A DNA stretch of 64,000 nt, from positions 1-64,000 of the forward strand of contig JBAMDO010000103.1 of NCBI GenBank assembly GCA_037074765.1, in the 5' to 3' direction. Source of the DNA: Mansonella perstans (lineage: Eukaryota; Nematoda; Chromadorea; Rhabditida; Onchocercidae). The notes below the pieces were generated by a model that had not been told where the DNA came from, did no database searches, and worked only from the letters and a program-made list of their open reading frames with translations. Position 1 is the stretch's first letter; each line of letters begins with the position of its first letter. This document shows, in pieces, positions 1 through 12,998 of this stretch. The translations under genes and the position numbers were made by a program.

Positions 1-2490
1 AAAGTCAAAATAATTAATTTCTGGGAAATGGCTAGGAGTTTTAATTAGATTTTTGAAGTTTATCGGATACTGATTTAAGAACAAGAAATCAGACGAAACT
101 TTATTTGACTATAAAATTCGTTTCGAATTAAAAAAGTCTATTTTCCCTTTTTTTTCTTGAGAATTGATACAAAATGATTTATTTCATGTTGACGATTTTT
201 GAAAAGTTACATTTCGTCTTGTTTTTTTTCCACAAAAATTATTAGTTTTAATATTGCACTTGAATGAATTCTTGATCTTATCCAGCTAGATAACATTCAA
301 AGTCTCAAATAAAGTTTAAGAAAACAGATTATGTTTTGAGTGAAAATAGTATAATTGAAGCATTTCTACTAATTGAAAATGGAAATTAACTTTACATTTG
401 ACAAAATGCCAACTTGAATGGAATTTTATTTATGGAAAGCAAGTGGAAATGTTGAGGTAAGAAAAATTCAAATTTTCAGCTAGTACTTTTGAAATATTTC
501 CAAAGATCATTTGAGTCACTCGAATTTGTCACAACATTTTAATGAGAAATTCAAAAACTAACTTAAAGCCTATCTACAAATAATTTTTAATAATTTTCCC
601 AAAATGCAAAATACGCCGGTTTCTTCGATATTCATGACATAATTCTTCATAACTTTGAGCAAAATTAGTCACAGTTGAGAAAACCAGTGCTCTTATTGAA
701 TTTCATTATAACAATTTCATTGCAACACTGCTTTGCAAATAAATTCCAAAATTTTACTTAAGATGTTGTTCAGTAAGTTAAGTCGTTTGCTGTCAATAGA
801 CATGCATGAATAAAATAGAAACTGAAAAATGAGATAAAATTTGTTTAAAAATGTTATTTTGGTTAGACTGATAGTTTTTAAAAGGGATCCGTTCCCGCAA
901 AAAATAAAATTTAAACTTTAGAAAGTAGTGAAACAACGTTTAAAGGCAATGGGTAAGGGCTTTACTATTATATTGCTTGGCAAGTCTGTCCAGCAATAAT
1001 TTATAGCCGAGCAAATCACTCCAAGATAATTAGCTAACCAAATGAGCAATTTTATTTTATTGATAATAATTCAGGATTAAAAAGTGGCATCTTACCTTTC
1101 AGTTATCCTTCATTACCAGCACTTTGATATACCATCCATCCAAACAAACTTTTAGTTGTTCATTATAAATGTAACTTTCAGACAACTGAATGTGAATCAG
1201 AGTTTCATATTTTAATTATTACACTTATATTCCATTAATGGAATATAAGTGTAATCATGTTAAACGCATATGGAAGGGTAGCATGTTCTCCTACGCTTAT
1301 AACATTAAATGAACAACGAGAATAAAATACATGAATAAAAGATATTTACATATCATGATTTTTAGAGTGAAGCAAAGTCAGGTGAAAAAATCGTTTCAAA
1401 GATTACTCCGACAGGGATAAGGCAGAGTTGAATTGATTGAAAATTCATGTGAATCCTAGAAGAGTAACAAAACAAGATGTCCTTTTCAGAAAAGTTTCGT
1501 GAGGAACTAATAGAATATTGAGGCTAATTTTGATGCAAATGAAGGTCTTTTTTGCCTAGGCTTGCATTATTCCACAGAATTTCTTAACGCAACATTTTCG
1601 ATGGAACTTATAAGAGTTGAGCTGTGAATTCTTGTATTTGTTCTAAAATATATTTCAGATTTGTCAATTAATAAATTTTTGTTTTTCAAACTAGTTGCCT
1701 TTTAAATATTTCTTTTTATTACTTCTAATTTAATTGATAACTCTCCTCATTTCGACCGATTCACTTGCTTGAACAACCTACCAATGCAAAATTATTTAAA
1801 TCCACTTCATGTAGAACATTCAATGACATTGAAAAATAGAATTTCATTCACGATATTTACTCTGCACTCTAACTGATTTTTTTCGATATTATCTCAGAAG
1901 ACTGTAGTGGTTTTGAATTAATTAAAATAGATTAAAGGAATTTACCGATTTACTTAAGTTTCCGGCAAAAAATTTGCAAATTTACGAAATATACAGGAGC
2001 GGCTGCATTTGTTGAAATAAATAAAAACAATTTTTTACAGAAAACTTATGTAAAGGCTCCATCCATTGCTAATTTATTGAAAACAATGGAAACAAGATTC
2101 AAAAAGTATTCAATTAAAAGATCCCTCAAAAAATGAAACTTTCCTATTATTTAGAAAAAAAATTATAGGGATGTGACACATATGCAATGTACCGCGTCAT
2201 TTCGCTGATATATTATATACTGACAATGAGTCGTGAAAAAATAAAGTTTCGTTTCCTGTTGAAACTATCAAAGTTCCTATTTTCATTGTCAAACTGTCCA
2301 ATGCATTTAACATTCCTTATCATTATTCTAATTTCATTCTTCTAAACTCAAGATTTTTTCTGAACCTGTTCTCCTTTTTCTTATTCTACTGAAATCTTTT
2401 ACAACAGAATAGAATTGATCTAATCACTACAACTTCATTTCATAATTTGATTAATTAAAATTAATTTACACATCCAGATAGATGACTTAC
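1..2490. other. AT-rich non-coding stretch
   Basis: I see no convincing coding exon here. All six frames are broken and no conserved protein segment reads through. The one notable structure is the palindrome at 1,218-1,255, listed separately. If the orphan exon at 2,491-2,614 is real, this stretch is at least partly its first intron, because the rest of that gene would lie off the left edge. Confidence 0.6.
1218..1255. repeat. Perfect 38-bp palindrome
   Basis: The 38 bases read the same on both strands with no central spacer, and symmetry stops at the flanking bases T (1,217) and C (1,256). It could extrude a cruciform with 19-bp arms. It may be a relic of a small inverted-repeat element or a target-site structure. 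Part of its arm, ATTACACTTATAT, recurs at 9,620-9,632. Confidence 0.9.
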
Positions 2491-2614
2491 CATTTTCGGA
2501 TTGTTCAATGATACCACCTTGCTGCATTGGCTTTGAACATGATAGATGTAATGATGGTGATCCGATCAACTGATTATAGGCATGATAAGTGGCTCCAGCT
2601 GCTGTTGAACCCAT
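2491..2614 (-). CDS. Candidate 5' exon of an unidentified gene (partial)
   Basis: On the minus strand an ATG at 2,614 opens a frame of about 41 codons that begins MGSTAAGATYHAYN and ends ...IIEQSENG. It stops exactly at a strong splice donor, AATG|GTAAGTC, at 2,490. The frame is also open upstream of the ATG for ten codons, so the exon may begin further right at a possible acceptor (TGCTGCAG). The sequence is rich in Gly, Ser, Ala and Gln and shows no domain I recognise; it could be a low-complexity N-terminus of a regulatory protein. The rest of the gene would lie beyond the left edge after a first intron of more than 2.4 kb. The coding call rests on the donor and open frame only. Confidence 0.35.
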
Positions 2615-2644
2615 TATGCTGCAGAAGCTTTGCTTAAAATTCAA

Positions 2645-5600
2645 ATTTCTGCAGCAACCACAAGAAAAGGATTTGCTTATCTCTCTTTTCCCTGGTTGTG
2701 TGTCTGACGTTTTTGTGGCAGTTTGGCCATATATTTTTCACGGCCATGGGTGAAACGCTGTAATTTCAGCAAATATCTGTTTGACCTAATTTGAGCATCA
2801 ATTTCAAAAAGTTTTTAAATTGGCAAATATGCGGGATTCTGTGCAATTGCTGATAGAGAGAGTAGTAGTAAAATTCAGAGATGACAGCAAAATTACATGG
2901 TATAGTCGGATGAAAAGAACAGAAACACAGAAATAGTATTTTTGTGATTTCAAATTTTTTTTTTATTTCTAAATTATTATTTATAATTGATATGAACAAA
3001 TAATAGAGAAAACCATACAAAAATTTTTCTTTGCCTGTAGAGATCCGATCTATTCAACTGAATTATATTTCTTTTCAGAAGCTTTCAATCCTCAAGCCGT
3101 CATCGATATAATTTACTACATTCCATCCAGATGTTTTATAGTTTAGCTGGCCCTATTCTCCTTCGTCCACGCTTTTTCTTCGTAGGAAGCCATCATAACA
3201 TGACGTAACATTATGCAAAATATCGTGAAGATGCAGTAATGAGATTTTGCACTGATTATTATTATTATGATGCTTTGCCACAGACATAAAGTAGAAATGA
3301 ATTTTATTCATAAAGATGAGATTAAAATTGTTAAGCGTTAAGAGGGAAAAATACAGTGTTCAAGATTCATAAGAAAATTTTAGCTTCCTTAAATATCATC
3401 ACTTTGACGTTATCATTTTGAGCGGTCAGCAATCTCAAATGACCAATTGATAACATTGATCTTAATCACAAGGATATTTTGATATTAATTGTAACACATT
3501 GGGAACAATACCGCAATTTTCTAGTTATCAAAAATTCTTCGATGTATGTTTTGCAAAATTTATACTCTCGACATTTTTCACGATAGTTACAGGGCTCAAA
3601 TTTCATACTGCAGTCTTCACTTTCTCAAAAAAAATAATTGACAAGTTATTTTTCATCTCAAGAACGTTGCAAATTCAGCTGTCAGTACTTTGCATATCTT
3701 CTATTGCAATACGTCTAAATTTTCTATTCGTTTTGTATTGTATTAGTACTCTCAAGGTGTGCATTTCAACAATTTAGGCTATTTTCATTCATTCATCTTT
3801 ATTTTGAAAATCTTAACTTGTTGTTGCCACTGACAAGATTTTGATGGATCTATGTCATACGTCTGGTGTACATCAATTTATGATAAACTGGATTCGGAGA
3901 AAATAGATCTTAGAAGTACATTTTTATTTCATTTTTCAACGCAAACTGAGTGTCCTGAAATATGGAGAGAAAATGTGATATTTCCATTTCTTTTTTCATC
4001 TTTGATCATAATTTTCAAGGCTTGTATCGACAAATGAGGTGTTGTTTATTTGGCACCCTAATTCATCGTAGGCAGCTTATAAATTCCACAGCAAAACAGA
4101 ATCGATGAATTCAATTTTCCTCCTAAAGATAAAAAAAATGTGTGGTAATTGAGAAGTCGCAGTACTTGAAGGGATCCCGAACAAGTCACACAATGACAAA
4201 ATCTTTGATATCTTAAAGAAGTGTCTATTCTAGCTTACAAAGATTTAAAATAGCATCGACCAAGTCCAATTACGTTTCATGTGACTTGATTCATTTAAAT
4301 ATTCATTTTTTGACATCTCATGTTACCACTATGTTTGACTCTCATTCATAGTGACTCGACAGTACTGAGAAATTCTAAATAGTTCCTATGATTAATTCCG
4401 CAATTTTTACCTCAAATAGTAAAAAGAATTCAGTAAACAGGATGGGAAAATTTTGTGGTTTGGTAAAATTGGAAAAAAAAACAAAATGAACATTATCGGT
4501 ATTGCTGGCCAATTATGCATAGTTCTCAAGATGCCTTATTTTTCTTTGGGAAATCCGGTAATCGCATTTCTCTCGAGAGGCATTTCTAATCTCGAAGCAA
4601 TTAATTCAGTCTCATTAGTTTAATAATTTCTTCGAGCATTTTATAAATTCAAATTGTTTGTTGTCCTAGAAAACTTTTACATGGAATCTGTCATCATAAA
4701 TTTTGATAATTTGAATGAAGATATAAATTAAAACAGGAAAACATCCGAAAGATTTCTCAGATTTCCAGGAACTGCTAGAAGATTTATTGCCAAATGTTTA
4801 GAGATTTGTTGAAAAACATACGAATATACAAAGTGCTGTCTACAATCCTTTTTTTCAGCATACAGAAGAAAACAGCAGTGAAGATTTTTACAAATTTCAA
4901 ATCTCACATTACAAACTGTGCATGAAAAAATTTCAGTTTATCATTCCATGATCAATTTAGAAATTTTATTTGAAAACAGCCTAGAAATGAATTTCCCATT
5001 TATATTAGAAAATACAATGTTGGGAAGGCTTTCTGGTTTGTGTTGAGGAAAGGGACTTACACATGACCATTTCATTCATACAGTACCCACAAATAAATTA
5101 GAATTATTCATCATTACCAAGATGTGGAACGGCGAAGGACGATAAATGAAGTTTCTAATTCGCAATTTAAAATATCTAATGGATCTGTAAGCGATACTTT
5201 TGATCGATTAGAGAATATCAGATTGTCCTAAATAACTTTAAGATATGAGCATTGCGCAGAACGGATACTTGATGTACTCCATTTTTGCCATGGAATCAAT
5301 TAAGCAAACTAAGAAGAAGAGGGTAAATGAATGGTTTGGGTAGGTATGAGAACTTGAAAAGTTTATCAAATAAAAAATGCTAAAGCTGAAAGTTAATTCA
5401 AGAGCTAAAAGTAGTAGGGATCGAGCAATTTAGCGTGACGATGTTGTCGGTTACATCTGTCGCAAAACTGCAAGGACAAATGCAATCCATAAAAAGCATA
5501 ACTGAATCTTATCTTGACAAATATCTAATCAACTTCATATTTCATCATATGATATGTCCGAATATTTTGCAAAGAAGTGGGCAGTTATTTGAGGATGTCC

Positions 5601-7815
5601 ACGAGAACATGGAATAATGGTGAAGTATAACATTGGTTGGAATGATTTCTTCCCTTCTCTATTCATAAAGTGACAAGGCAATGTTCCTGAATCCTCTGTT
5701 CTTTGGGGGAACACTGAAACTGCTTATTTGTCTTTTGCTTGACTGCTTAGCCAACTGATTCAGACTGATTTCATTCAAAAAAACCATTGACATCTGGCTT
5801 CCTTCCAGCATTAGCGTGTACTGCTGTCATTGAAATGAACACACATGCATCTTATATAATAATCAAATAGTAAAGTGTTTATATGATTGACTGATGGAAT
5901 ACGGTAAACAGGAAGCGATCTCATGTCATTCTTATTCTGGGAATGGATCTTTTGAACATTAGGAATATGCATCTGAAACGTTTTTAAGTTTCAATTTATA
6001 GTTCTAGCTCTAGCGAACTAAATGGCTAATATTTGGTTCTTCTAAAGAAATCCATCTATACTTTACCGATTTTCAGCTTAAAATCTAAGTTTGAGTATGT
6101 GTTCAATAACTCTTTCCGTTGCACTATATTTTCAAGTAAAGATCTGCTAATTTTTAGCAAGACGACATAACTTGAAGGACCACAAAGATCATCCACATTT
6201 AACGAACCTGTGCGCTTCTTTTATTATAAAAATCTACAAAATCTTTATTTCTTGTCAGCTTATCCAAACTTGGATCCCAAAAGTAGAAATTCAAAATATT
6301 CATTTTCTTAATTAAACTCGGAAAGATATATTTTGTTATAGAATTCTTTCACTCTTTGAAAACTTGCAACGGTTTTCCTACTTAACTGGACAGATTTAAA
6401 ACAAAGTAACTGTGGTAGATAGACACTGATATTTAACATTACATGTTAAGTGTGCTGTTCGATGATTGCTCATAAAACTGTATTGTTCAGCAAAGTAAAA
6501 GTATTACTATATAAGACCGAAACGGCTGGATAAGGTTTCTACGCATAAAATGCATATTTATAGACAGTTAAGCAGTAGTCTATTGATTATAGATTTGTCA
6601 TTGAAACTAGAAAATAGCTTAAAAACATCAAAAAATTTATGACATTGCTATGAATATATAGTCAAAACAGAACGCATTAAGAGCGACAGAGAGAGGCTGT
6701 CTTGAGAAATGACAATATTCTCATTGGACAAACAATGAAATATTTGTGAAACACTGCCGCTTCTCACCAGAAAACACTGATATTTTACAATTTTAGCAGT
6801 GATTTCCTGTAAGAAACTTCACTTTATAATAAAATAAATGATGTCCAAGCTAAGTGAGAGCACTAAGATCATTAAAAAACATTTATCAATTGATAGAATA
6901 CAGTGGACAGTCTAAAAGAGATCGAAACATTCATACAACTTTACTGAAAAGTTTGTCATTTCCATATTTGTTGCAGTCAATTAAAAAGGTCCAGAATGGA
7001 CTGATAACTTTTGATCCTAAAACTGTTTTAAATAATTTTCGCGATAACCACCGCTCATAAAAATACTGTATGCAAGAAAAAAATCCTGAAGGGAAAATAC
7101 TTATTCATCAAATACCGAAAAGAAAATACGTGGTCATTCATTGGATAAAGAGATCATTGGATAAAGAGGTCTGGAACCTATTTACTATATCATTATTCTA
7201 ATCATTTCGCACGATGAAATTTAAATTCTCAGGCAGAAATATAGTAATTTCTTTCATTCATCTTCATTCTAAAATTAGAATCATGATACATTTGACTTTC
7301 ATTCACTACGAAACTATATTTTAGAAATCCGAAAGAAATGTTAGTAAAGATGCTATTGCATAATACAGGAGGCGTTAGTGTGTAACACAAATAATTATTA
7401 TTAAAAACCTTCCCGGATGGAATTTCACATGCTTTTCCTAATTTGATTTGCTTTCTCTCCTCCCTTTTATCGAATTATATGCAAACAAATAATAATTTAT
7501 TTGCGTCTTTGGTTAATAACTATTATTTCCTCATTGTTCTAGCCATCCTTATATTTTTAGAATGCAAGACAATGAGAGTTGCTTAGATAGAATATTCTCG
7601 AAGTAACGTATAACACGTACCGATGAGAGAGTTTGCTTCTATTTGAAATAAATATGATCAACAAAATTTCTGAATACAAATGGAATCTGAGTAATTTAAA
7701 CAACATAAGCAAACAACTCTTAAACAAAAATCAAAATATTAAAAGGTAGACTAAAGATGTAATAAGCACAACTATGCGCACAGAAATCGCGCAAAAATCG
7801 CCTGGATCACTCTCA
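2645..7815. other. Gene desert
   Basis: More than 5 kb of AT-rich sequence. The open frames present (for example near 3,499-3,777 and 6,854-7,060) are short, start and stop at random, lack coherent splice signals and show no recognisable domain. I support no gene here. It probably combines intergenic DNA with upstream regulatory sequence of the gene at 2,614. Confidence 0.6.
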
Positions 7816-7819
7816 GTTC

Positions 7820-8715
7820 CAATATAAAAAACATTATCATAAACATTATCACTTATAACAAAACAATTATTTCCATATTCGTAATACTGAAAACACAAAA
7901 AAAAAGACCCAATAAAAATTCAAACTAACAAAAAATATTCACAATTATACAAATTTAAACATAAAAAGCGTCGAGAATACTTAAGAATTTGACTATTTAT
8001 TATTAAAAAGATACTAGCCATACCATTAACACCTAAATATCTACAGGACATCATTCACTACCTAGTTAAGTTAAAGGGCAAAGAGAATAATCAAAAAAAG
8101 ACCAAAAAACAGAAAAAAATAAAGATATCTCCTTAAATAAAAATAAACGAAAACCCTGTTTAAATATACGATAGTCATAAAAAGAACATTCACCTCTAAT
8201 ATCCTCTAAAATAACATCAAATTAACAAACAAAAAAAGAAAAAAAATATACCCAAATTCATAAACAAAGCTAAACTAATATCAAAACCTAAAATACCAAT
8301 CCCAATCATGGCAGGATAATAACTATGTTCTATCTTATAAAACTTACGAAACTATAAAAAAATTTTATTTTTTAACCAATAAAACCTAAATTTACTATAC
8401 TTATTATACTAAAAATAAACTGAAATAACAAATTTCTAAAAAAATTAATTAAACAAATAAAAATAAAATACAACAAAGTGAACAAAATATTAAAAAAATC
8501 AAAAGGATAATCAGCAGGATAATGGCCTGCTCAAGTTAGCCAAAAAAAGGATCAAACAAAAATTATAGCAAAAAAATGTAAAGTATTATCCAAAATAGAA
8601 CGATAACCAACAGAAAAAGCAATAGCCACCAAAATAAAAACAGAACTTAACATTAAAATTACACCAAATAACTTTCTAGGAACAGAACGTAAAAGTGAAC
8701 TCGAAAAATATGACT
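7820..8715 (-). pseudogene. Nuclear mitochondrial insert: cytb 3' end, tRNA-Leu-like, cox3 5' part
   Basis: The plus strand turns strongly A-rich here, so the minus strand is T-rich, as in filarial mitochondrial genes. Minus-strand translation with TGA as Trp gives the C-terminal part of cytochrome b from about 8,715 to 8,440, with recognisable pieces LLRSVPRKLFGVILM and LTWAGHYPADYPFDFF. Next is a stretch with a TTTAGGT anticodon-loop-like sequence (about 8,350-8,415), fitting tRNA-Leu(UAG). Then come cox3 pieces such as FSLALFMNLG, SFFDYSLCPL and YNCEYFLL. Frame breaks and a TAA stop in the cox3 part show it is not functional. Similarity ends at about 7,820, where cox3 runs into unrelated sequence. 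Nematode mtDNA has this gene order. The flanks look nuclear, so I infer an old transfer rather than a chimeric assembly. Confidence 0.85.
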
Positions 8716-10017
8716 CAGATTTCGATATGAAGAAAGATGGTTCAATGGCGAAAAACTAAATGCAGTAGCAATGATTCGGGTTTGACCAGATGTCTGAGAT
8801 GATTTTTCCAAATTATTGGACTTCAGTTTACCAATGACTAGCTTGCTCCCTTATCACGCTTTTAGTGCAATGTTATGAAGTACATCACATTTTATTGTAC
8901 AGGATTAATTTTTATTGTCATATTGTAATAGTTATTACTGCACTTCTCAAATGTTTTGGATATTACTGAAGTCGTGGCAGCATTGCAGTATTATTCAAAT
9001 CATCCATACGGTAGGATCTTTGATCATCCTTAAAGGTACGTTGGAAATTGTCCTTACCAGCAGTTTTCTGAGACACAGGATTCAGTATTACATAGGTAAT
9101 TACCATTTCTGCACTGATACGTACAACTGCTCCTTTATTGTTCTAAAAATGACCAGTTAAAAGTTTAAAAGAAATTTCGTCAAATTGCTTCACGCTCTCA
9201 AGTACTGCCAAAAAGATCACTCGCAAGAATATTTGAGAACTGTTGAAACTATTCTTTTATTCTGCTAGGAAACTGGAAAAATTCTACTTGGATTTCTTAG
9301 CAGAAGTTAAGAGTAAAACACGTCTAATTTTAACGAATTTGGAATTTGCGCAAAATATGTAATTTAGACAATGGATGTGAATTCTTGCGTTCTTTATAGT
9401 GCAGTAACTGCAGAATTTAGCTCTCTAATCCTTTCTTTTTGTTTTCTTATTTTTTTAAGTTTGCTTTTACAATGATGAAATTAACTCATTGGTATTAATT
9501 GATCAAAGTCACTGATATTATCTAGACATATTTCATTCTATCAATGATAAGTACTGTACTGTTCATATGATTAATTGGAAATGTTTTGGAAAGAATAAAA
9601 TAAAGCAATTCATATAAGTATTACACTTATATCGTATAGAATATAGAATTTTTCGTTTCATCTAGTCATCATAATTACACACCTCTCAACTTGAAAATAT
9701 ATACAGCTTTCACCTCTCCTTCCGCTTTCCCTCTTTCTTTTCACACATAACAATAGTAAATTGTTTTCAATTCACATCAGAAAATGTTTTCCGAGAAAGA
9801 AAGCAACTTATTTCAATTGAAAAAGCATAACAAATTGCATGGCTCAACAATGAACTCGCCGGGCTGCACGTGGATTGCGTAACACAACAATGCAGTAGTT
9901 GGATGAATGCATGCATCAATTGCTGCTCGGTGAGGATTTTTTGAATTGACGTTGTAAGAGCAGCCAGTTAAGTTCAAAATTTGCGAAAAGCTTAAAAATC
10001 TTGTATGTTTGGCATTT
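8716..10017. other. Non-coding flank downstream of the phosphatase
   Basis: No supported gene. At 9,612-9,632 there is a small inverted repeat, ATATAAGT and ACTTATAT around a 5-base spacer, sharing sequence with the 38-bp palindrome near the left end. On the minus strand, 9,966-9,816 reads a frame containing CSYNVNSKNP. This resembles the last beta strand of PP1 phosphatases and may be a lost or unresolved final exon of the gene at 10,018-12,443. Confidence 0.5.
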
Positions 10018-12443
10018 TTATGCACAATAGATTAAAAAGCCTACCAGTTCTGCATATAGCGGTGCCGAAAATACTGTAATCAGCTTACGACCAGCAAAAA
10101 ATCCGTATCCATTTTCCATCACCTGTAAATTGAACAATTTAAAATAAGAACAAGAAAGCATTCGCCAGTTAAGAGGAATTTGCAGCATCTGGTATATCAA
10201 ATGTTTAAAAAGGGTTTAACGATGCGGGAAGAGGTTGCACGACAATCAATTTATTTCAAGTTCACAGTTAATAAAATAATGCAAAACCTGATGTGCCCGA
10301 ATGATAAGATCCAGGCTCAAGCGTTTACACGTTTTGTGAACAATATCTTCACCAAATACCACGCTCACATTACGTAATTTGTTTGGCTCATAACCTTTGA
10401 TTTCTAATTTCGGGTCCGACCAAACTAAATCTTGTTCTAGTGTGTCCGGGAACACTTCCATTACTGGCATTTTAATCTGAAATCAGTTATATAATAGTTT
10501 GCGAAAAACTGTACTACTCATTTTCTAAAGAAGGCAAATGAGGAACTTTTATTCTTAGTTAAAACTTTGTTTTGTATCTGTTTAATTTTCAATAAAACAA
10601 GAGGCGATTTAGATCAATCTAATTTACTAATTATTACCTCTGCCTTACGAGCAAAAACTACAGAGAACGTACGTGTTCGTACGCTAATATTTTGTACAAA
10701 AAAGATTGTCGAGAATTTTAGCAAAGAAAATGAAGCAGTTTCAACAATTGAAGCAAGAGATTACGTTATTACACAAAAAGATTGACATACTGAACTGATT
10801 AAAAATATTGTTAGACTAAGAAAAATAGATGATGACAATAGAAAAGAATAAGAAATATTGCCTGATATGAAATCATTGGAAATGAGTAGCAATTAATGAA
10901 ATGGAGAAGGAATGTAGTTAATCTAAACAGTAAGATAAGACCATTGATTGCCTATGAATTGGTCATTTGAAAGAATATAAGTATGTCCATTACATTGCGA
11001 ATATCGTTCAGTGATTCGAGATGTGGGCTGAGACCACCGTGCATGCAAAGTATTTTGTTTTTTATTAAAGCAGAAAAGGGCAGAATTGAAAATAAATCGT
11101 TGAACTCTTTCCATAGACGCATTGCCTGACCTAAAATCAGGCCACTGATCACTGAACTATTTAAGTTGATTAATAAAATTAAAACTGTAAAACTGTAATC
11201 TGCAATAGCATATATAGCAACAATTGCCACCTGGTTTGCTTGATTTTAAACATTTGGAAAATGCTTGTAAAAATTGAATATGCATTAATTACATTTTCTA
11301 ACTATATTTTTGATTCTACCCTATCGAATAATTTTCAACGAATCATTTCTCACTAAAAACTCAAACTCACTACCACTTATTTTTCAGTGGCATGCGCTTT
11401 CAGGATTGTGGAAAAATGCAGCAATACTTACCAACACTAAATCTTGCAGCTAGTTCATCATAAAAGCCATATTCTCGATTTACAGATGCAAACTCATGGT
11501 TCCCACGAAGTAGGAATATCTTAAATAAAAATGTCTTTTGCAACTTGCACTGGAACTTTCCGGAAGTACTTTTCAGGGCTTAAATTTAAATGTTCTATTT
11601 AGCATTACTTTTACATTTACAGGCTGCTGCCCTAATTTACTAGCTTCAATACCAGTTTCTATCAACATTTCTGCTTCTTCAAATCATATTCAGCGTGGTG
11701 ATTTGTCTTGTTCCTTTCAAGATTAAATTTTGCGGAAATAAGAGCAATGTTGAAAATTTATACTCTCTTCGGATATGCAATTTTCCAGGCAACAAGCGAA
11801 CAAATACATTCGAGAGATTGCGGTCCACGATCGACGTAATCGCCAAGAAAGAGAAAACGTGTTTGACCGGGTCGCCCAACTGCCGCAAAAATCCGTTGCA
11901 AATCCACATACTGAAGGTAACACCATGCATTTCAACTCACATCTCAAGAATTCTATTTCTTTTAGGTTAACAGCTTCAATTTTTAGATTTGTGCTACCTG
12001 CCCATGAATATCACCGACGACAATAACTGGTATTGAAACATCGATCAGTGCACCCTCACTTGAGAACAGAACTCGAGCTGTCTCGATCATTTCACAGATT
12101 TCATCAGGATTGTATTCTACCTAAATATGCTTTCATAGAACAACAAAACTGCCACAGCAGTAATTTTCTGTTGAATGAATTTTTCTGATGACTATAGCAA
12201 GTGTAACAATATATAATCTTGTCAAGCACAGCTTAATTCAATACTTCCGATTTGAGAAGCGAATAGATTAAGTGCATACACTCTTGCTGATTAAGCAGAT
12301 GTTCACAGGGCAATTAAACTTTGCCACTCATCTTTCTATTTAGTTTGGAACTTCTCTAAAAAAAGTTTCACTGTCACCTTCGCTTTAAATTTCTGATGTT
12401 TTGCAAGAAATTGAAGCAATTCAAATTTCGCGTCCATCACCAT
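10018..12443 (-). CDS. Divergent PP1-like Ser/Thr protein phosphatase
   Basis: Seven exons: 12,443-12,378; 12,120-11,998; 11,910-11,764; 11,519-11,432; 11,130-10,994; 10,476-10,288; 10,122-10,018. Together they encode about 284 residues. All PPP-family metal and catalytic motifs are present in order: GDIHGQ (about 58-63), GDYVDRG (about 86-92), GNHE (about 118-121), MHGG (about 172-175) and RAHQ (about 247-250). The closest family is PP1, a manganese/iron phosphatase that removes phosphate from Ser/Thr and is directed by targeting subunits. It is clearly not canonical PP1. The N-terminus is short, many surface residues differ, and the normally invariant segment after SAP.Y, which carries CGEFDN in PP1, is replaced. 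The last exon reads SAPLYAEL and then either a splice donor (GTAGGC) or eight more residues and a stop. Nematodes carry many lineage-specific PP1-like genes, often male-germline expressed; that role here is inference. Confidence 0.85.
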
Positions 12444-12998
12444 TGCAACCCTTTTCAATTAAACGAATCAATCAGCCAGCTTATAGCTAATCAAATAAAC
12501 AAATGTATTGTTTTCGCGTAATATATAGTCTCTTAATATGCAAATTTGACGAAGGGGATTCGAAAGTACATTATTAAAATTTCGATATGATCCAAATTTG
12601 ACATGTCTGATCGAACAGAATAAGCTTTTCGCTTCTCTAAGCTACTAAACCATCACAAATGAACCAAATATTGGATAAAATTTTCCAATTAGAACTCCCC
12701 ATTTACAAAAAGTTCTCGCCACCTATGCCAATTTTTCACCAGTTTTTACCACTTTACTCCTTTCTTTCTCCTCAGTGAATCTTCAAACTCCATTTCAGCG
12801 GAATGCAGGCAAACAGTTGCCACCATAATTTACTTTCAGAAAAACCTGACATGTATTACTTTACAAAATAATTCGTAGTTTTAATAAATCTGCATGATAA
12901 TAATTGCTCTTTTTTAATCATAACTGTTATTTATTTTATAGCTGTCAATGACAAAATGTGAAAAAAACAATAAAGCAGTAACATAATTTCATGTAAGT
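12444..12998. other. Intergenic spacer between SYF1 and the phosphatase
   Basis: A 555-bp spacer between two minus-strand genes. It should hold the SYF1 3' UTR and the phosphatase promoter or trans-splice region. Pyrimidine-rich patches around 12,740-12,780 are the only compositional feature. No coding potential seen. Confidence 0.6.
12930..12935 (-). terminator. Candidate SYF1 polyadenylation signal
   Basis: AATAAA on the minus strand about 65 bp downstream of the SYF1 stop codon, a normal distance for a nematode 3' end. Cleavage position was not determined. Confidence 0.5.

Noticed and set aside
10567..10785. Plus-strand frame with a VRVRTLIF segment, weakly reminiscent of retroelement protease domains
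   Set aside because: No catalytic Asp-Thr-Gly follows, no reverse transcriptase or LTR is nearby, and it lies in a phosphatase intron; treated as chance.
11538..12026. Several plus-strand frames of 60-90 residues
   Set aside because: They are antisense shadows of phosphatase exons 2 and 3, which carry GDIHG and GDYVDRG in the opposite frame.
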